24,191 nt of DNA from Zygnema cylindricum. Taxonomy: Eukaryota > Streptophyta > Zygnematophyceae > Zygnematales > Zygnemataceae. Where the stretch lies: NCBI GenBank assembly GCA_037447655.1, contig JBBHKE010001263.1, forward strand, positions 98,324-122,514, written 5' to 3'. The position numbers and the translations under genes are program-made. The notes below the pieces were generated by a model, which worked only from the letters and a program-made list of their open reading frames with translations, was not told the DNA's origin and searched no databases. Below are positions 18,201 through 23,104 of this stretch, one piece after another (the first letter of the stretch is position 1; every line of letters begins with the position of its first letter).

Positions 18201-20870
18201 TGATACAAAATCTTAAAAAAAAAAAAAAAGTCCCTGTTCCCATACGACCTTCCACAAAAATAGAAAGTCAAATAGAAAAGTAATTCATAAACAAAATACT
18301 GAAGTAGAAATCACGGTAATCTAACGGAACTGAAAAAAAACGGAACTGAAAAACAATTGGTGTAGACAAAAGATGTTTCTCTACGCCCTTTTTTATGTAA
18401 TATTACACCCTTTTTTATATTTGGTAGTCTCCTCACAGCGTTCTTCCATTCGACGGAAATTGAACAAATTCTTTACCTGCAAATTTAATTTAAACAAATG
18501 AGATCAAAAAAAGATAGGAGACATTCTTCACGAGTAGACCAAAAACAAAAACCAAAATTTTTATTTTAGCTTAAAACAGATAAAACAAGGGAATTTGAGT
18601 TTAAGAAGCTTCTCAGATTGGGTCAACTAAGTATTAATTTTGTCCAAAACGGGTACAAAGCTAAAATGAAAACCAAGGAATCCACAAAAAAAGGAATCTG
18701 GAACATTTTGCCTGAAAATGTTGTGAGAGTTTATACAATAAATTATCCGGAAAGTTATGAAGGACTAAACAAAAATAAAATAAACTGGAAATAAATGCCT
18801 CAGAAAAAGTGTCATAAAAAGTTTCTCTAAACTCACAACTCTCCAAAAAATTTCAAAAAAAGTTCACAAAACATCCATCAAATGTTTTAAAATGATCAAT
18901 AGAGTTTATCACACGTTCAAATGTCCGAAAAGATGTCCAAAAAAAGTCTCAAAATGTTCACCAAATCACTACAAATCTCCAAATACGTCCAAAATATCCA
19001 AAACCTGCCCGAAAATATCCAAATACATTGTCCAAAAAGGTAAAAAAAAGACTGAGAACATTCAAAAAAAAGTCAGAACATTTGAAAAAGACATAATGTT
19101 CAAAAAAAGACACATAACATTCAAAAAAAGACACATACCATTCAAAAAAAGACACATACCATTCAAAAAAAGACACATAACATTCAACAAAGACGCACAA
19201 CATTCAACAAAGAGAGATAAAAACGGGTTGATAAGAGGTACAATGGAGGAAAAAACGGCAATTAGTGTACCTGACGCGAATAGTTCCCGACATTTGGGAG
19301 GGATATTTGAAGCAGCGGAACTGGAAGACACCTGGCTTCGTAAAGTTGTGTTTGTAGATAAAGTTGAGTTTTTTGACCACCTTGGAACCTCCGCCGGTTC
19401 CAATGAACACGCCGCGGGATCGGCCGGTTCCTGCAGATCCGTACAGAAAATCTGCCGTCAGGAAATTAAAAAAGATTCGTACAGATTGAAGATTCGTACG
19501 GAATTAGATTTTCCGGCAGCGCGAATCTTAAGATTCAGAAGTTTTCCGGCAGCCGATGAAAAAGGGGGGTCGCGTATCGCTAACCAGAGTGGATGCATAG
19601 ATCTAAAAGTGCGAGAATTCGTGCGAGCGCATATTGCACGGATTTTTATGGATTCTTATGGATCTGTACGAAATTATACGAAATTTTTCGAAATTGTGCG
19701 CGGATTTGTGCGGATTTGTGTGGATTTGTACGGATTTGTGCGGATACGACAAGTGAAAAGTACGAGTCTACGGGATATATCGTTCGCACGCGTTTTTCGC
19801 ACTATTGATTTATGAGTGCGTATTTTTTTTCAAACTCTAAGTTAACGATCTCCCTGCGCACGAATCCGACAAAGTATAAAAAATCTCCTTTCTGATAAAA
19901 AATTATCCCTAAAAATATAGGCGGAAGTTTTGTTCTCGGACAAAACGACAAAACAAAAGGACGTCTCAAATTTGTTTTAATCGTTTGAAAAGTTGTACGG
20001 AAGAAATGTTGTACGGAAGGAATAATAACAGAAAAAATCGAGTAATTGGAAAAAAATAAAGTTGAAAAATAATGAGATTTTTTCGGGAGGGGGAGAGAGA
20101 AGGGAGGGTGGAGGGGGGGGAGGGGGGAAGAGAAGGGAGAGTGGAGGGGGGAGAGGGGGGAAGAGAAGGGAGAGTGGAGGGGGGAGGGGGGAAGAGAAGG
20201 GAGAGTGGAGGGGGGAGGGGGGAAGAAAAAAAAAATACAACCGTACCAAACGCACGAAATAAAAGTAAAGACAAACAAAAAAAAAAACCAAAAGGGAAAA
20301 AATCCACCCGAATAAACCAAAAAAAAGTCGTTCCCAGAATCCGACGACCCGACAAATGTCGCCGATCCGTCCGCCTGACGTCATAAAACCTCATGCTGAC
20401 GTCATAAAACCTCATGCTGACGTCATCAAGTCTCATGATGACATCATCAACTTCGTGCTGACGTCATCAAACTTCATGCTGACGTCATCAAGCTTCGTAT
20501 CGAAGTCGACAACGTACCCACGACGCTGTTTTCCCCGCCAAACGAAGAACAGAAACAGCCCGAAACAAAAACAAAAAAAAAAAAAAAAAAAAAAACGAAC
20601 TACAAAAAGAAAGACAAAATGTCATGTCATGCTGACGTCACTGCGGCCGTCCGTACCGCTGACGGAGTGCTCCCTCTCGTCGTCCCAAATCCACTGCACC
20701 ACCGTGTTCCGCGAAACGGTGGTGCTGATCTTCGTCGGAACCTTCCAGGAGAACGTCTGCTGTTTGGCCTCTGCCACGTGGCATGCCATCATGAAGGCGG
20801 CGAATACGACAAGAGGAACGACGACCGCGAACACTCGTCGGTCCGACAGGTGGCGCATGACGCCGGCCAT
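5586..20870 (-). CDS. Whole split gene: cupredoxin-TM-RING-TRAF membrane protein, putative E3 ubiquitin ligase
   Basis: This is a gene model assembled by hand from minus-strand exons with GT-AG borders and matching phases: 20870-20657, 19430-19271, [missing link], 13981-13785, 12828-12632, 11554-11275, 9876-9655, 9203-9042, 8751-8620 and perhaps 6212-5586. Seen directly: a signal peptide, a cupredoxin split over two exons, a transmembrane helix, a Pro/Ser-rich segment, a C3HC4 RING, two zf-TRAF blocks and a heptad-like helix. In known families, RING plus TRAF zinc fingers mark E3 ligases that oligomerise through a coiled coil, and cupredoxins are extracellular or lumenal copper or redox folds. 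Inferred: a type I membrane protein with the cupredoxin outside and the ligase in the cytosol. The product would be about 520 residues without the last exon and about 730 with it. Two adjacent genes (cupredoxin-TM and RING-TRAF) is the alternative; the in-frame tail-RING junction argues against it. The exon between 19271 and 13981 is unresolved. Confidence 0.68.
6213..8619 (-). other. Probable large intron (or 3' flank) of the RING-TRAF gene
   Basis: The region is bounded by the coiled-coil exon donor and the possible last-exon acceptor. It holds an A-rich tract with AAAAC pentamers (about 6590-6650), a long ACATC-type minisatellite (about 7100-7990), and ATCGAT-rich sequence at 8015-8130. 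No open frame here has convincing composition or splice borders. Confidence 0.4.
7110..7990 (+). repeat. Degenerate GACATC/AACATT minisatellite
   Basis: For nearly 900 bases the plus strand repeats hexamer-like units of the form GACATC, AACATC and GACATT, with a (CATCAT)n core at 7826-7848. Phase slips break it into irregular blocks, some repeated at larger scale (the CACGGGCATGGATATGGTCT phrase near 7418 recurs as CACATGGATATGATCT near 7718). On the minus strand it gives Asp/Val/Asn-rich frames that are only translations of the repeat. Confidence 0.75.
8620..8751 (-). CDS. Coiled-coil exon
   Basis: The acceptor is CTTCCTCTCAG at 8752, after a 90-base CT-rich tract. The donor is CAG/GTGAGTTAAG, with GT at 8619-8618. 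The exon is 132 bp (44 codons), phase 0 at both ends. It encodes NLHLESSLWTALKSRQQLEQ, then EMADLRWRGGGVGETVPEDVLETQ. The first 27 residues extend the helix begun in the previous exon, with Leu at roughly heptad spacing. This fits the coiled coil that trimerises TRAF-like proteins. If the intron is not removed, translation ends two codons later (Val, Ser, TAA), so this could be the terminal exon in some transcripts. No MATH/TRAF-C domain is visible downstream. Confidence 0.72.
8951..8998 (+). repeat. Three tandem 16-bp units
   Basis: Three exact copies of CCTACAGTACTTTTTT, with degenerate flanking copies on both sides. They lie in the intron between TRAF exon 2 and the coiled-coil exon, about 45 bases past the donor on the coding strand. 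Confidence 0.85.
9042..9203 (-). CDS. TRAF-type zinc finger exon 2 and start of coiled coil
   Basis: The acceptor is TTAAAAG at 9204, after a pyrimidine-rich tract. The donor is CAG/GTGAGTTAAG, with GT at 9041-9040. The exon is 162 bp (54 codons), phase 0 at both ends. It reads ACPSVELRCPHQRHGCSHIC, then MRGDLEEHLSSCPYE, then ILKDLLEEKDRQYRELQRQ. The first part is another zf-TRAF unit (CP, C, GC, HLxxC). The last 19 residues begin an amphipathic, charged helix that continues in the next exon. The longer open frame covering 9016-9417 is in another phase and is not the coding one. Confidence 0.83.
9449..9653 (+). repeat. CT-rich simple repeat
   Basis: CTCTCT, then CCCTCC/CTCCCT-type runs on the plus strand, directly next to the donor of TRAF exon 1. 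On the coding strand the intron therefore starts purine-rich. The plus-strand frame (mostly Pro, Ser and Leu) is an artefact of the repeat. Confidence 0.75.
9655..9876 (-). CDS. TRAF-type zinc finger exon 1
   Basis: The acceptor is TTTTCAG at 9877 and the donor GTGAGG follows CAGGAG (GT at 9654-9653). The exon is 222 bp, phase 0 at both ends. It encodes VTGGCNATFRLGDRSIHLQE, CGHVMVACSF, ERDGCQAMARRGQIRAHEQE, then CIFRSDDCKCGQRI and a final HQE. The repeated pattern of Gly-Cys, a basic/Leu helix, His-x3-Cys, then Cys with a short spacer is that of the TRAF-type zinc finger (zf-TRAF), here two units. The shorter frame beginning MMVACS is only the downstream part of this exon. In RING-TRAF E3 ligases these fingers support oligomerisation and substrate or adaptor binding. 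The donor side borders a long CT-rich simple repeat on the plus strand. Confidence 0.85.
9926..10427. mobile_element. TA-flanked MITE (502 bp) in RING-TRAF intron
   Basis: Terminal inverted repeats of about 25 bases are perfect: CACCGCGAATCGTAATTAGA at the left, its reverse complement at the right. Both ends are flanked by TA (9924-9925 and 10428-10429), as expected for a Tc1/mariner-type TA duplication. No transposase is encoded; the internal open frame on the plus strand is not protein-like. Confidence 0.82.
10464..10525 (-). pseudogene. Partial duplicate of TRAF zinc-finger exon 1 (relic exon)
   Basis: About 45 bases match the 5' part of the exon at 9655-9876 almost exactly (the part encoding TFRLGDRSIHLQE). 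In the copy His becomes Asp, so a zinc-ligand position is lost. The match fades on both sides and there is no usable donor. The MITE at 9926-10427 lies between this relic and the true exon. Confidence 0.8.
10526..11190. other. Intron sequence, nothing recognised
   Basis: AT-rich intron DNA between the relic exon and the duplicated RING-exon end. I see no terminal inverted repeats, exons or RNA genes. Confidence 0.4.
11190..11229 (-). pseudogene. Partial duplicate of the RING exon 3' end and its donor
   Basis: About 40 bases resemble the last part of the RING exon and its splice site (original CGAAGTTTATGAACCCGGGG, copy CGAAGTTTATGAACCTTGGG). The copy has an in-frame TAG, and its donor is GTTAGT rather than GTGAGT. 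It lies about 80 bases downstream of the true donor on the coding strand. Confidence 0.7.
11275..11554 (-). CDS. RING finger exon (C3HC4)
   Basis: The acceptor is CTTCCAG at 11555 and the donor is CCCGGG/GTGAGT, with GT at 11274-11273. The exon is 280 bp and its first base completes an Arg codon from the previous exon. It reads CPLCLDVLDQPTTTVPCGHTFC, then ERCILASL, then a 15-20 residue polar insert and CPVC. The zinc ligands are Cys, Cys, Cys, His, Cys, Cys, Cys, Cys: a complete C3HC4 RING. In known proteins this domain recruits an E2 enzyme and transfers ubiquitin. After the RING comes IIRKDRLGP, then WIVRDLIDSITVHCDYG, which resembles the linker into the first TRAF zinc finger in RING-TRAF proteins. 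The exon ends in phase 0, matching the next exon. The overlapping plus-strand frame is a shadow. Confidence 0.88.
11880..11945 (+). repeat. AACATTGCT-type short tandem repeat
   Basis: Successive TTGTTAACATTGCTAACATT units of about 10 bases in the intron between tail and RING exons. Confidence 0.6.
12026..12455. mobile_element. Candidate MITE of a second family
   Basis: The left sequence TGGTGTAGAATTCAGCCT (12026) and the right sequence AGCCTGGAATTCTACACCA (about 12435-12453) are near-perfect inverted repeats about 430 bases apart. No target duplication is clear and no coding capacity is seen. It lies in the tail-RING intron. Confidence 0.45.
12491..12640 (-). repeat. Tandem repeat carrying three copies of the tail-exon donor
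   Basis: The sequence TTCAGGTGAAAACAA (coding strand) occurs three times, at spacings of 64 and 66 bases; the plus-strand TTCACCTGAA starts at 12497, 12561 and 12627. The copy at 12627 is the true exon end. The other two are in the intron, separated by similar purine-rich spacers. Confidence 0.85.
12632..12828 (-). CDS. Juxtamembrane Pro/Ser-rich cytosolic tail exon
   Basis: The acceptor is TTCCCAG at 12829, behind a very long CT-rich tract. The donor is TTCAG/GTGAAA, with GT at 12631-12630. The exon is 197 bp, starting in phase 0 and ending in phase 2. It encodes REHPDHLPPPYLWFHDSPQP, a Pro-rich stretch, seven serines in a row, then PRMPTAEELAVSPIPDGF. The last codon is AG plus the first base (G) of the RING exon, giving Arg. 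If the intron is retained, the next codon is TGA. An unspliced transcript would therefore make a membrane cupredoxin without the ligase half. The segment is low-complexity and probably disordered; the TAEELAVSPIPDGF part runs straight into the RING. Confidence 0.66.
12840..13213 (-). repeat. Long CT-rich (coding strand) tract before the tail exon
   Basis: Almost unbroken GA-rich sequence on the plus strand, i.e. pyrimidine-rich on the coding strand, with (GGGAGA)n at 13167-13213. It acts as an unusually long polypyrimidine tract before the acceptor at 12829. The long frames over it are low-complexity shadows. Confidence 0.75.
13339..13535 (-). CDS. Transmembrane exon, duplicate copy A across the gap
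   Basis: The sequence is the same as the exon at 13785-13981, with the same borders, and it lies on the other side of the 10-N gap. Splicing both copies together would break the frame, because 197 is not a multiple of three. Only one copy can be used in a given transcript. The simplest reading is that both are the ends of two unmerged overlapping contigs and that the genome has one exon. If the duplication is real, the copies would be mutually exclusive. Confidence 0.6.
13785..13981 (-). CDS. Transmembrane exon (copy B, upstream of the gap in gene order)
   Basis: The acceptor is GATACAG at 13982 and the donor is CAGGAG/GTGAGG, with GT at 13784-13783. The exon is 197 bp: two bases, then 65 codons, ending in phase 0. 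It encodes a short polar stretch (LHGSLRPQKQKQYADVAA), then a hydrophobic helix from about VSRVLAVLMAFISFVVLGGG, followed by basic FLQWRLLRNGRSEQE. Arginines directly after the helix and the upstream signal peptide suggest the C-terminal side faces the cytosol. The following exon (12828) starts in phase 0, so the junction is clean. An identical copy lies across the N gap (13339-13535). Confidence 0.7.
14000..14100 (+). repeat. (TTA)n microsatellite
   Basis: ATT/TTA trinucleotide runs with a short AGTAGTAGT interruption. The repeat starts just upstream of the transmembrane exon in gene order and probably helped cause the assembly break. Confidence 0.8.
14110..15185. other. Repeat-derived intron DNA, no gene recognised
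   Basis: Three diverged blocks start with GTCACATG/GTGACATC and TTGTACTTT-like words at about 14200, 14290 and 14450. A direct repeat of about 30 bases (TCGACGTCCAGTATTCACCG and TCGATGTCCAATACTCGGCG) occurs at 14927-14990. GC content is higher at 14.7-15.1 kb. The open frames have no recognised domain. It is probably transposon-derived sequence inside the gene's large intron. Confidence 0.35.
15186..15402. mobile_element. TA-flanked MITE, 217-bp subfamily
   Basis: Ends match CACCGTGAATCGCTATTAG (left end partly decayed; right end intact in inverted form). TA is at 15184-15185 and 15403-15404. Inside is a second inverted pair, TTTTCCGTACACACATGTTG near the left and TGTGTACGGAGAAAA near the right. 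The length and internal sequence match the copies at 15893 and 22200. Confidence 0.78.
15560..15888 (-). pseudogene. Ty3/gypsy integrase fragment, frameshifted
   Basis: One frame contains MSTAFHPYTDNENET, the signature around the last part of the retroviral-type integrase core. An adjacent frame continues with LEEHKALCEPHHEEWDDFLP, then FAKHVMNNSSHKST, as in the C-terminal part of the Ty3/gypsy core. A frame change between the two, decayed flanks and no protease, RT or RNase H show a dead fragment. The MITE at 15893 lies at its upstream edge. Confidence 0.7.
15893..16109. mobile_element. TA-flanked MITE, 217-bp subfamily
   Basis: The left end TACACCGTGAAGCG and right end CTAATAGCGATACACGGTAT are inverted and flanked by TA (15891-15892 and 16110-16111). 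The inner inverted pair TTTTTTCTCCGTACACAA and GTGTGTACGGAGAAAAA is well kept. It lies next to, probably within, the integrase relic. Confidence 0.78.
16235..16350 (-). pseudogene. Second Ty3/gypsy integrase fragment
   Basis: Short pieces in two frames (LSGLSRSI, then DKDLRFVAPLWEKV) resemble the integrase core segment just before the STAFHP motif. The 3' part duplicates about 45 bases at 15825-15870 (both contain ACATTTGATTGC followed by CGTACCA). The fragment is either the upstream part of the same dead element, separated by the MITE, or a tandem copy. Confidence 0.5.
16475..17110 (-). other. Transposon-like relic DNA
   Basis: At 16475-16585 about 36 codons are open and protein-like (DSFEDGNAITEQRAETSWVV, then RTYLERYDIFTNWNED and stop). 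It may be the end of a retroelement frame, but no domain is recognised. Beyond 16600 I see nothing supportable. Confidence 0.25.
17111..17152 (-). CDS. Possible small linker exon (tentative)
   Basis: A good acceptor (TTGCTTTCAG) and donor (GTGAGA) bound 42 bases. Read in the phase left by exon 2, they encode SSVAKAAFVTRRAAS, a plausible linker between a cupredoxin and a membrane helix. However, 42 bp leaves phase 2 unchanged, while the transmembrane exon needs phase 1. At least one further exon of length 3n+2 would be required, or this is not an exon at all. Confidence 0.2.
17412..17490 (-). mobile_element. Decayed copy of the non-LTR element 3' tail
   Basis: Bases reading GGGGGAGCACGCCTAGGGAC, then ATTCGGAA and ATCCATATTCGCAATAG, match 2853-2910 (GGGGGAGCACGCTGAGGGAG, TTCCGGAA, ATCCATAGCCGCAACAG) in the same orientation. 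It is a short 3' fragment with clear divergence. Confidence 0.65.
17555..17890 (-). pseudogene. Unrecognised broken coding segment
   Basis: From 17749 down to TGA at 17555-17557 one frame reads QIVGNKFFPSSLSRKKKLPV, then IFGLIDVYQMNVNQMKQFEL and LQAEIDPNLVKKI. Just upstream, other frames read QFPMDNKLLVTNFF and GLVELKQDIGKAVASYLRIP. Protein-like pieces in different frames suggest one ancient, frameshifted gene, likely of a mobile element. The family is unknown. Confidence 0.3.
17900..19080. other. Intron DNA, no gene recognised
   Basis: Bases 17,960-18,055 are GA-rich on the plus strand. The rest is AT-rich with A runs. I found no exon that would join exon 2 to the transmembrane exon in phase. 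Confidence 0.35.
19086..19215 (+). repeat. Tandem 21-bp repeat, about six units
   Basis: Units of the form ATTCAAAAAAAGACACATAAC repeat with small changes, becoming ATTCAACAAAGACGCACAAC at the right end. It lies about 55 bases downstream of the exon 2 donor on the coding strand. Confidence 0.85.
19271..19430 (-). CDS. Exon 2: C-terminal half of cupredoxin domain with copper-loop substitution
   Basis: The acceptor is CTGCAG at 19431 and the donor is CAG/GTACAC, with GT at 19270-19269. The exon is 160 bp, entering in phase 1 and leaving in phase 2. It encodes a Gly/Ser loop (GTGGGSK), then LNFIYKHNFTKPG, VFQFRC, then FKYPSQMSGTIRV. This is the usual end of a cupredoxin: an F-x-H-x-F strand, T-x-x-G, a Y/F-x-x-C strand, the ligand loop and a final GTIxV strand. 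In type 1 copper proteins of this kind the loop reads C-x2-H followed by Met. Here Cys and Met are present but Tyr replaces His, so classic type 1 copper binding is doubtful. A pseudogenised exon is unlikely, because the frame is open and the rest of the motif is intact. The overlapping long plus-strand frame is a shadow. Confidence 0.7.
19690..19746 (+). repeat. CGGATTTGTG tandem repeat
   Basis: Four to five copies of a 12-bp unit, GTGCGGATTT/GTACGGATTT, in intron 1. Confidence 0.7.
20088..20228 (+). repeat. Purine minisatellite in intron 1
   Basis: About four units of 33-37 bases built from GGGAAGAGAAGGGAGAGTGG followed by G runs. It is pyrimidine-only on the coding strand. The three long frames across it are shadows of the repeat. 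Confidence 0.82.
20376..20487. promoter_or_regulatory. Array of six TGACGTCA-type palindromes at 21-bp spacing
   Basis: TGACGTCA occurs at 20376, 20397, 20418, 20459 and 20480, with TGACATCA at 20439. Spacings are 21, 21, 21, 20 and 21 bases, two helical turns. An extra TGACGTCA is at 20633, close to the exon 1 donor. TGACGTCA is the palindromic site bound by CREB/ATF and plant TGA-type bZIP factors. The array lies in intron 1 of the cupredoxin-RING gene, where an intronic enhancer would fit, but it may be only a tandem repeat. Confidence 0.5.
20657..20870 (-). CDS. Exon 1: signal peptide and N-terminal half of cupredoxin domain
   Basis: The start is the ATG at 20870-20868, in an AATATGG context. 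The first 36 or so residues form an N-terminal signal: basic RHLSDRR, then a hydrophobic core (VFAVVVPLVVFAAFMMA), then a likely cleavage site after AEA. The mature part starts near KQQTFSWKVP and continues to VVQWIWDDEREHSVSG. This is the strand pattern of plastocyanin-like cupredoxins, with a V-x-W-x-W segment followed by the first copper-ligand His in HSV. The donor is placed at GTACGG (20656), leaving one base of a Gly codon (phase 1). The next exon completes that codon with GA. The donor is not a strong consensus, so its exact position is less certain than the exon. The 200 bases upstream are CT-rich on the coding strand, which suits a pyrimidine-rich leader. Confidence 0.72.
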
Positions 20871-21100
20871 ATTAGATCACACGTGCGAGGGAGGGGAGTG
20901 GGAGGACTAGGAGGGCGAAGGAAATGAGGGAGACGGGAGAGGGGAGAGGGGAGGGAGGGGGAGAGGGGAGAGAGTGAGAGGGGAGCGAGATGGAAGAGTT
21001 AGGGAAGGGGACGGGAAGAGGGGAGGGGAGGAGGGAGGGAAGAGGGGAGGGCGGGGAGAGCGAGTGAGAGTGATCTGAGTGAAAGCGTGGGACTGACAAT
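20871..21100 (-). promoter_or_regulatory. CT-rich leader/proximal promoter of the cupredoxin-RING gene
   Basis: Directly upstream of the ATG the coding strand is CTCCCC/CTCTCC-rich for about 190 bases, beyond which the sequence TTAAATAATT at about 21098-21107 could be a weak TATA-like element. The pyrimidine richness is similar to plant Y-patch leaders. Placement of the transcription start is a guess. Confidence 0.3.
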
Positions 21101-21448
21101 TATTTAATGTTTTGGTTTTACGTACGAACAATCTTGTGTCGTGGAATAAAAACATTTATATTCCGTAAATCCGTACATAATATAGATCGTTCGTACAGTC
21201 ATTACGGATGGCGGTACACAGTTTTGTCCAGCTCGGACGAAAAATTTGCGGTCGCCACGGAAGGTCGTAGATGCTGTACGGATTTGTACATATTCGTACA
21301 ATTGTTTAATGAATTTCGTACGGATGTTATAGGATCATCGCACGTTTGTGGAAATGCGCACGAAATTTAAAGTGGATCGGAAAGAAAATGTGTACGGACA
21401 ATAAATTTCTCTCTTAGGGACTTTTGGCGTTTCCTGGTGTCTGGACAA
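21101..21448. other. Upstream region, CGTACGGA-rich, no gene
   Basis: Many CCGTAC/GTACGG words occur here, as in the MITE-rich DNA to the right. I see no terminal repeats that define an element and no credible exon. Confidence 0.35.
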
Positions 21449-21450
21449 TA

Positions 21451-21989
21451 CACCGCGCATCGTTATTAGTGTCAAAGTCACTAATTTGGGTTCTTAAAAT
21501 TTTGATTTTTTTCCTCAAATAGGATACATGATTTTAATATTTTCTTGACGTTAATTAAGGAACCGTACAAAATAGCGTAAAGGACGATTTACAATAATAT
21601 CTAAATAGTGTGGTGTATGATCGATGTCAGACCGTACATAAATGTACCTTTTCAAGTGAAAATTTTACAAAAAATGAGTTCAATCAGACGCGCACGCATA
21701 GGATCGTGCGCTAAAAAAACGGGACTGTTCTGACACGTAAATTAGTCTTAAATGTACGGATATTTAAATTTCACGACGGCGTACGATTTTCAATATTATG
21801 TACGGATACATATAATAATGTATATAATTGTACAATGAATATTCCATTTTTGTTGTTCCCAAATTAGCATAAACGCTGAAATTAGAATACACCTTTTTTT
21901 TTTTTAATTTTTAATTCTTAATTAGCGTCAATGACGGTATATTTACTTCCATACTATTTAAACTTTGACACTAATAACGATGCGCGGTG
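21451..21989. mobile_element. TA-flanked MITE, 539 bp, first of a chain of three
   Basis: Left end CACCGCGCATCGTTATTAGT, right end its inverted form ACTAATAACGATGCGCGGTG. TA flanks are at 21449-21450 and 21990-21991. The second TA is shared with the next element. Confidence 0.82.
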
Positions 21990-21991
21990 TA

Positions 21992-22197
21992 CACCTTGAA
22001 TCGTTATTAGCGTATAGAAATTATTAGTGTAAAGAAAAAATTAGCGTCATTCATTCCAATTTAGTGCCAGGAGACGTGGCATATTATGGTCCACGTCCTC
22101 AAATAGTGTAATTTATTATATTTAAGGTATCAATGTCAAAATTTTGGGGTGCCGATATAGCTTACATAAGGCTAATAAGTAATAACGATTCACGGTG
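21992..22197. mobile_element. TA-flanked MITE, 206 bp, second of the chain
   Basis: Left end CACCTTGAATCGTTATTAGC and right end AATAACGATTCACGGTG are inverted repeats. It begins immediately after the TA at 21990 and ends at the TA at 22198, which also starts the third element. Confidence 0.78.
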
Positions 22198-22199
22198 TA

Positions 22200-22417
22200 C
22201 ACCGTGAATCGCTATTAGGGTTTATGTATTTTTCGCCACGTAAAACATTTTTTTCTCCGTACACACTTGTTGGATTGTGGATTTGACGGTTGCGATTGCA
22301 AGGTACGATTCCCAGCTTCCGATTGGCGGTCTCAAATTGAAAATCGGACAAGTTTGTACGGAGAAAAGATGTTTTAAGTGGCGAAAAAATTATGAACACT
22401 AATAGCGATACACTGTG
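22200..22417. mobile_element. TA-flanked MITE, 218 bp, third of the chain
   Basis: Left end CACCGTGAATCGCTATTAG and right end CTAATAGCGATACACTGTG, with TA at 22198-22199 and 22418-22419. Its interior is closely similar to the copies at 15186 and 15893, including the inner pair TTTTTTTCTCCGTACACAC and TTTGTACGGAGAAAA. Confidence 0.82.
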
Positions 22418-22419
22418 TA

Positions 22420-23104
22420 CTGTACTGTAACCTACTGTACTTTACTGAACTGACTCGTGGCCTATAGTTCGCATATCGCACGAGTGATTACGGAAATAAA
22501 CTCGTGCGGATCAGCCAATTGCGAGCGTCCAAAAATGTGCGTTTTTTTTTCGTTTGCAGTTTTTTTTTGGGACCGAATCTCGTAACCGACAAATAAGATT
22601 GGATTTGTTTTACTTTTTAAGTCAGGTCCCACTGGACGACAGTTTTTTTAACTGACATTTTTCCTTTTTTATTTATTTTGTTTGTTTTTTCGGACAGCGA
22701 CATAAACTTTTATTTTAAGTGCCTAAAAGTCTTCAGCAACTCAAATTCTGGATTTTAGGGTTTTCCTAAATTGCTATCGGCCTATCGCCATGCACTAACG
22801 ACAAATTTGAGACCGAAATTTTAAATTTTGTCTTTTGTCAGATGTGAATTGTCGGTGATACGTTGTTTGGAAAGCATAATTCCCGGTTCTTGCCAATGTT
22901 GGACACGTGTCACACCTTAAAAGACTCATGATTACTCTGTTTTTTTCCGTACGCACAAGTTTTATAGTCCACGAAATAGTGCGAAATCGAGCGCCATTTC
23001 TGTTTATTATTTTTTTACCCTCTACGGCTTATATATTTTTTAGCTCGGATTGTCACCCTTGTACCGCCTATCGTTATTAGTTTATTACCCTTAAGGATAT
23101 ACTG
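22420..23104. other. Spacer with possible single MITE end, no gene
   Basis: No exon is seen. At 23062 the sequence TACCGCCTATCGTTATTAG looks like a decayed left end of the same MITE family, without a clear partner. Confidence 0.35.

Noticed and set aside
19086-19215. CRISPR-like array
   Set aside because: Units are contiguous 21-bp tandem repeats without unique spacers, in eukaryotic intron DNA.
18892-19815. A 307-codon plus-strand frame
   Set aside because: It is antisense to cupredoxin exon 2 and runs through a Lys/His-rich 21-bp tandem repeat (repeated FKKRHI); no domain, and the openness comes from the repeat.
20062-20910. Long frames over the purine minisatellite and antisense to exon 1
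   Set aside because: They are low-complexity or antisense to the signal-peptide cupredoxin exon.
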